From Antedon mediterranea (taxonomy: Eukaryota; Echinodermata; Crinoidea; Comatulida; Antedonidae), in assembly GCF_964355755.1 (NCBI RefSeq), contig NC_092678.1:6422922-6486921 (forward strand): a stretch of DNA of 64,000 nt. Direction: 5' to 3'. Both the position numbers and the translations under genes were made by a program. The notes below the pieces were generated by a model, which did not search any database, was not told where the DNA came from, and saw only the letters and a list, made by a program, of their open reading frames with translations. Shown piece by piece: positions 60,013 to 64,000 of this stretch (position 1 is its first letter; the number at the start of each line of letters is the position of its first letter).

Positions 60013-60938
60013 GTGGTTCAAATTTGATTGGATGGCTTTCTCGGCGTGCACAACAAGAGGATTGTACGCAACGGTTGCATCGTTGTCTTGTATCGATACA
60101 AGGAAGAATTTCAATGTGGTTATTGCTATGGATTGTATTCAAATTATGGACATGAAACTTAATTTTTTTTTTATTTTGGCTATATCTGTCAGAATAAAGT
60201 TATATTGAGTATTGCTATACAGTGTATGTATAAACTTCAGAAAACTTACAGTGGTACCTTCATGTTTTTCATCTTGTTTTATTTTCTTTGTAACATAATA
60301 TATTAAAAATGATTTATGTCGTATTACTGTACATTGCAGACACAAGAATAGCTTCCTCAAATACCATTTACACTGTAATTTCATGGTTCACTTCAGCCTG
60401 GTCTCGGATTCCAATCTAGCTTTCTATTTCTTTAATAATATCAAGTTGTCTTACGAATGCTGTACCAATTCACTGATGTTATAAATATGTCAAACGCTAA
60501 ATGATTGAGCGAGATGGAGCTGATCTATGTTTTGTAAGAGTTTGCGCCAAGGGACATGATGATTTGGTTGATGCTTTGTGGAAAATATTTGTAGGGCATC
60601 AGAGAATATAGATAAAATCTGACTGTCTAATTAGGGTACAGGTATTTCTAAAACCTGCAAACCTACGAAAACTTGAATGTATTTTTAAAGTAGTGAAGTC
60701 ATATTTGTAAATTTTCTCAGAATTTGGTTCTTTAAAAAATGCCTGTTTTTTTTAAAACTTTTACCTTTACGACAGGAATATTATTTTTACTGTGATCTAA
60801 GTTCATAGATAAAAAGATAAAAACTTCATTTTATAAAGAATCAGAAGAAGGACACAAATAGAATCATTTAAAAAGATAAATAAGAATAAATTTAACATTA
60901 ATATTATGTCATTATCATGATTAAGTTCTTGGTGTATA

Positions 60939-62993
60939 CAGTACAGGACAGAATTATTGCAAAAATCCCAACGCATTCAACACGTTGTCGTTGCGTTGTG
61001 TTTGCGTTGCGTTGAACGGCTTTCAACGTTTAGTTGTTTATTCAACGAAAGTCATTATCAGCATGTCAAGTAAACAATTAGTTATTTCAACGCTAGCTGC
61101 TGCAGCACTAGACTGGCCGATTGCACGCCTGAACGATCAGTAACAACAACAGGCAAAATACCTATCGGCAGTCACTACCAGATATTTTAATATAAATAAA
61201 ATATATATGAAGCTTAGATATATTTTTAAGTATTGAACGGACAGTTACCAAATAAAACACACAGTGATATTTCCCAGTGTTTAGTGAAGGAAAACATCGA
61301 ATAATAAGGTCGATGCCAAGTCTAACAGTTAACACTGTACTGTAGGCCTTCCGGGGGAAAACACGATCTCACGTCGTAAAATCAAACAACGTGGAAATTA
61401 CTGACATCAACACACGAGGCCGCCACCCTGGTTTCCTCAAGAAAAACACCACGTGTGTTATGACGTATTTAACGATCGTTAATGACGACGAAGTAATTAA
61501 TTTTATTTAGGCCTACATTTTTTAGCTGTTCGAGATTCAAGAGATAAAGTTAAAATATTGTTTCTCTATTTTGGTTTTTATTTTATAATTGTCCCATTGT
61601 TTGTTGTAATGTAATTTGAAAGAACTAAAAAATTTGACGTGTCCGACACCCATGAACCAATTTAAATCTTTATAAATCGAACAACATTACATTTTTAAGT
61701 ACAAAAAGCGTTTTGAATACGTTAACAATAGAGCGTGTTGAATGTGTTGAACCCGTTGACCGTTCATTGACGACGTTAAACAATTGAATCCCATAGCGTT
61801 GAACGCGTTGAAAACGTTGCACGTTTTGAAAAGCATCACGCTGTAAACTGATTAAAATGTTGGCTGTTCGCTCGCATATTCTCGCAACTCCCATCCCATT
61901 CATACAGTTTCAGGAGGAGGCCAATATAATTATATTAAGAAACAAAACAATAGTATGTTAAAGAGAAAACGCCTAAACCTCGCCTGTAATAATATATTGT
62001 CTTGCATCAGAATAAAGTGGTTCTTTATTCTGAATTGTTTGGTTATTCAAATATTTGTGGGTTACACCTTGGCGTGAATAATAGGGTATGGCACAGGTTT
62101 TGATTTTAAAGAAAACGCCTAACATTGCCTATTGTCATCAAATTGGTCATTCCTATTTCTTGGTTATTATATTTAACGCTTTTCTCTGCATGGGTTACGT
62201 TAGGCATCACAATAATTAATTTATAATATAATACATGATAATGATATATTTATGGATAATAATAAAACTAAACGATTTTTTCCCTTTTAATTACGCGTTA
62301 TTTCATAATGAATGAACTCTTCACCTTTCGATCAGTTCGTCCCTCACGTCACGAAAAGCATGCGTGAAAAAGACGACGACCATGCTGGATCGTTATGTTG
62401 GTGGTGTATTGTTGCCTTCGATCCATGGCGGCGGGTGTAGGCTACGTTGTTTTTATAAATAATCGAGAAAAATGTAGTACAGTACTGCGAAGTTTTTAGT
62501 TTGGAAATAATTAATTACGATGTGACCTAGCCTCCAAGATTCACCGCCGCCTTAACTTTGGTATTTAATACTCCAGTTAATATAGGCACACAGTAATTGA
62601 GGACATGACCACTACTTTTAACTGCGATGGCAGACGCGGCTCATATACACACGGGGCCTACTCGTTAGTAGTAGGCCCAGCCTAGTGTAATATATTAAGC
62701 TAGGTTTCCGCGGAAAAATACACATTATGTTTGTTTTCTTAAATATTTGTAATACTGTATTTTATACTATTACTACTACTACTAATACACACTGGCAATC
62801 TGTAAATACCATACGAATCCGATTGTTCGTTATTTCAACGCAAACTCAACGCAACACATTGTGTTGGTTGAATAAACAGTTCAACGAACTCAACACTTTC
62901 AACGCCAACGGACAACGCAGTTTCAACGCGTTGTCAACACTTTAACAATGCGTTGAATGCGTTCAAAATCTGCAATAATTCTGTCCGGTACTG
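60939..62993. mobile_element. 2055-bp CAGT-ended element with GTTGAACGCGTTG subrepeats
   Basis: Flanked by TA at 60937-60938 and 62994-62995. Ends CAGTACAGGACAGAATTATT and (reverse complement) CAGTACCGGACAGAATTATT. Both subterminal regions and an internal block (61690-61840) are packed with CAACG/CGTTG words such as GCGTTGAACGCGTTG. No transposase ORF. Lies within the PDZRN intron. Confidence 0.85.
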
Positions 62994-63269
62994 TAGTTCA
63001 TAGTCGATTTACAATAATATCCATTGGCCAGTAAAAACTACAACGGATCTTTTGTAAAAGAAAAAATATAATGTTTCAAACTTAATTTAGGCCATTAAAA
63101 ACTGGTTTACTGGTCTGGGGAACTAGTTTCTCCTTTAGGTTGTAGAATAGCACAAGATATTTTGCTGTTTTTCCCTTCAAAGTATAATTTAGAATGTTGT
63201 CATAACTGTAATTACAGTATTTCTTGTCGATGCTTTTATTGTAGAACGTAATTTATTTATTTTTCTCTG

Positions 63270-63398
63270 TTCTGGGTTGACCAACTAGCATAGGTGTTTA
63301 GCACCTGTTTGGTCTTTCCGTGCCTCCTTTTATAATTGTTTTGTCTTCTTATGTTTATGGCAGAAATTGAATAAATAAAAAAAAAAAAAAAAAAAAAT
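63270..63398 (+). mobile_element. LINE-like 3' end with poly(A)
   Basis: TTGACCAACTAGCATAGG, CACCTGTTTGGTCTTTCC and GAATTGAATAAATAAA-like sequence running into about 21 A residues. Looks like a retrotransposon tail; the family is not identified. Confidence 0.45.
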
Positions 63399-64000
63399 GT
63401 GCTCTATCATACTACACATGTACATTTTCCTTCATTCATTTGCACTCAGTCAGTGTTAGAATCATAGAACCAGTATTTTTTCAACATCACAGAGCTAATA
63501 GTAGTTTGGGTTACTACATCCCTAAACTACACAGGGTCTCAATTGAGGCTAATGTGCTTTAATCGGAAACAATTTAAACCAATTCATTGCTTCCTGTAGT
63601 ATGATCTAACCTGCCAATAAACTTATCAAAGTTTGCATTAATTCTTTACACATGTAAAATTTATTATTTAAGTTATTATATTAAAACATTTCTTATTAGA
63701 ATATTAGTTTTGTTCGTAACTTCTTATTTTGAAACACCTTAGAGAGTTATAAATATACTTAGTTCAAATTGGTGAAAATTAAATTGTTATTATCGTAATA
63801 AAATGTTAAAGGTATACCAAATTTGTTGGATCTTTTTGAAGGTGATTTATTAGTGGTTATTATATGGTAATTTCTTATTTGTTTTATCAAATTATTAACA
63901 TGAGAAAAACCATTAATTTAATAAATCAAACCACTGTATTCTGTCAAAATAAAAATAATATATCGTTTAAATTTGTTGATAATGAAAGCTATTTTTTCTT

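Noticed and set aside
57000-64000. A third PDZRN exon completing PDZ1
   Set aside because: I looked for the GIFxSKI and IxEVNG-type segments with splice sites and found none; it is presumably beyond the window.

Overview
The window is animal nuclear DNA: AT-rich, intron-dense, with GT-AG spliced immunoglobulin-superfamily genes and abundant SINE, LINE and MITE-like repeats. An invertebrate deuterostome is most likely. Scattered CTAGGCCTA-type motifs and the repeat types make me lean towards an echinoderm, but that is a weak inference and the species cannot be fixed from sequence alone.

Layout. (1) 361-18612, + strand: the 3' 20 coding exons of an L1CAM/neuroglian-family adhesion receptor (Ig2-Ig6, five FN3 domains, one membrane helix, ankyrin-binding tail, C-terminal PDZ ligand). 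Its 5' exons lie off the left edge. The exons join in frame into 1101 residues plus a stop. (2) 18613-26130: L1 3' UTR and a tail-to-tail spacer holding MITEs and a striking 3 x 62-bp array with one CRE-like octamer per unit, followed by a possible first exon ending ATG|GTAAGC. (3) 26131-40023, - strand: a complete contactin gene. Nineteen coding exons join in frame into 1055 residues: signal peptide, six Ig, four FN3 and a GPI-anchor signal on a tiny last exon. (4) About 40.7-48.5 kb: intergenic, no gene recognised. (5) 48774-56785, + strand: the first two coding exons of a PDZRN3/4-type RING E3 ligase (RING, TRAF-like zinc fingers, coiled coil, start of PDZ1). The gene runs off the right edge, and its introns hold a LINE with a long open reading frame and a 2-kb TIR element.

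How the genes relate. L1-family proteins and contactins are well-known physical partners at axon and glial contacts. From memory, vertebrate paralogues of these three families are still neighbours: NFASC-CNTN2, CHL1-CNTN6-CNTN4, CNTN1-PDZRN4 and CNTN3-PDZRN3. One locus carrying one member of each family therefore looks like the pre-duplication L1-contactin-PDZRN cluster. This is the most important observation here.

The introns and spacers are rich in mobile DNA: several sequence-unrelated short elements share TACAGTxxAACCTC-like ends, a palindromic MITE family occurs nine times, a degenerate GGGGACAC repeat occurs about fourteen times, and there are tRNA-derived SINEs, LINE tails and several minisatellites.
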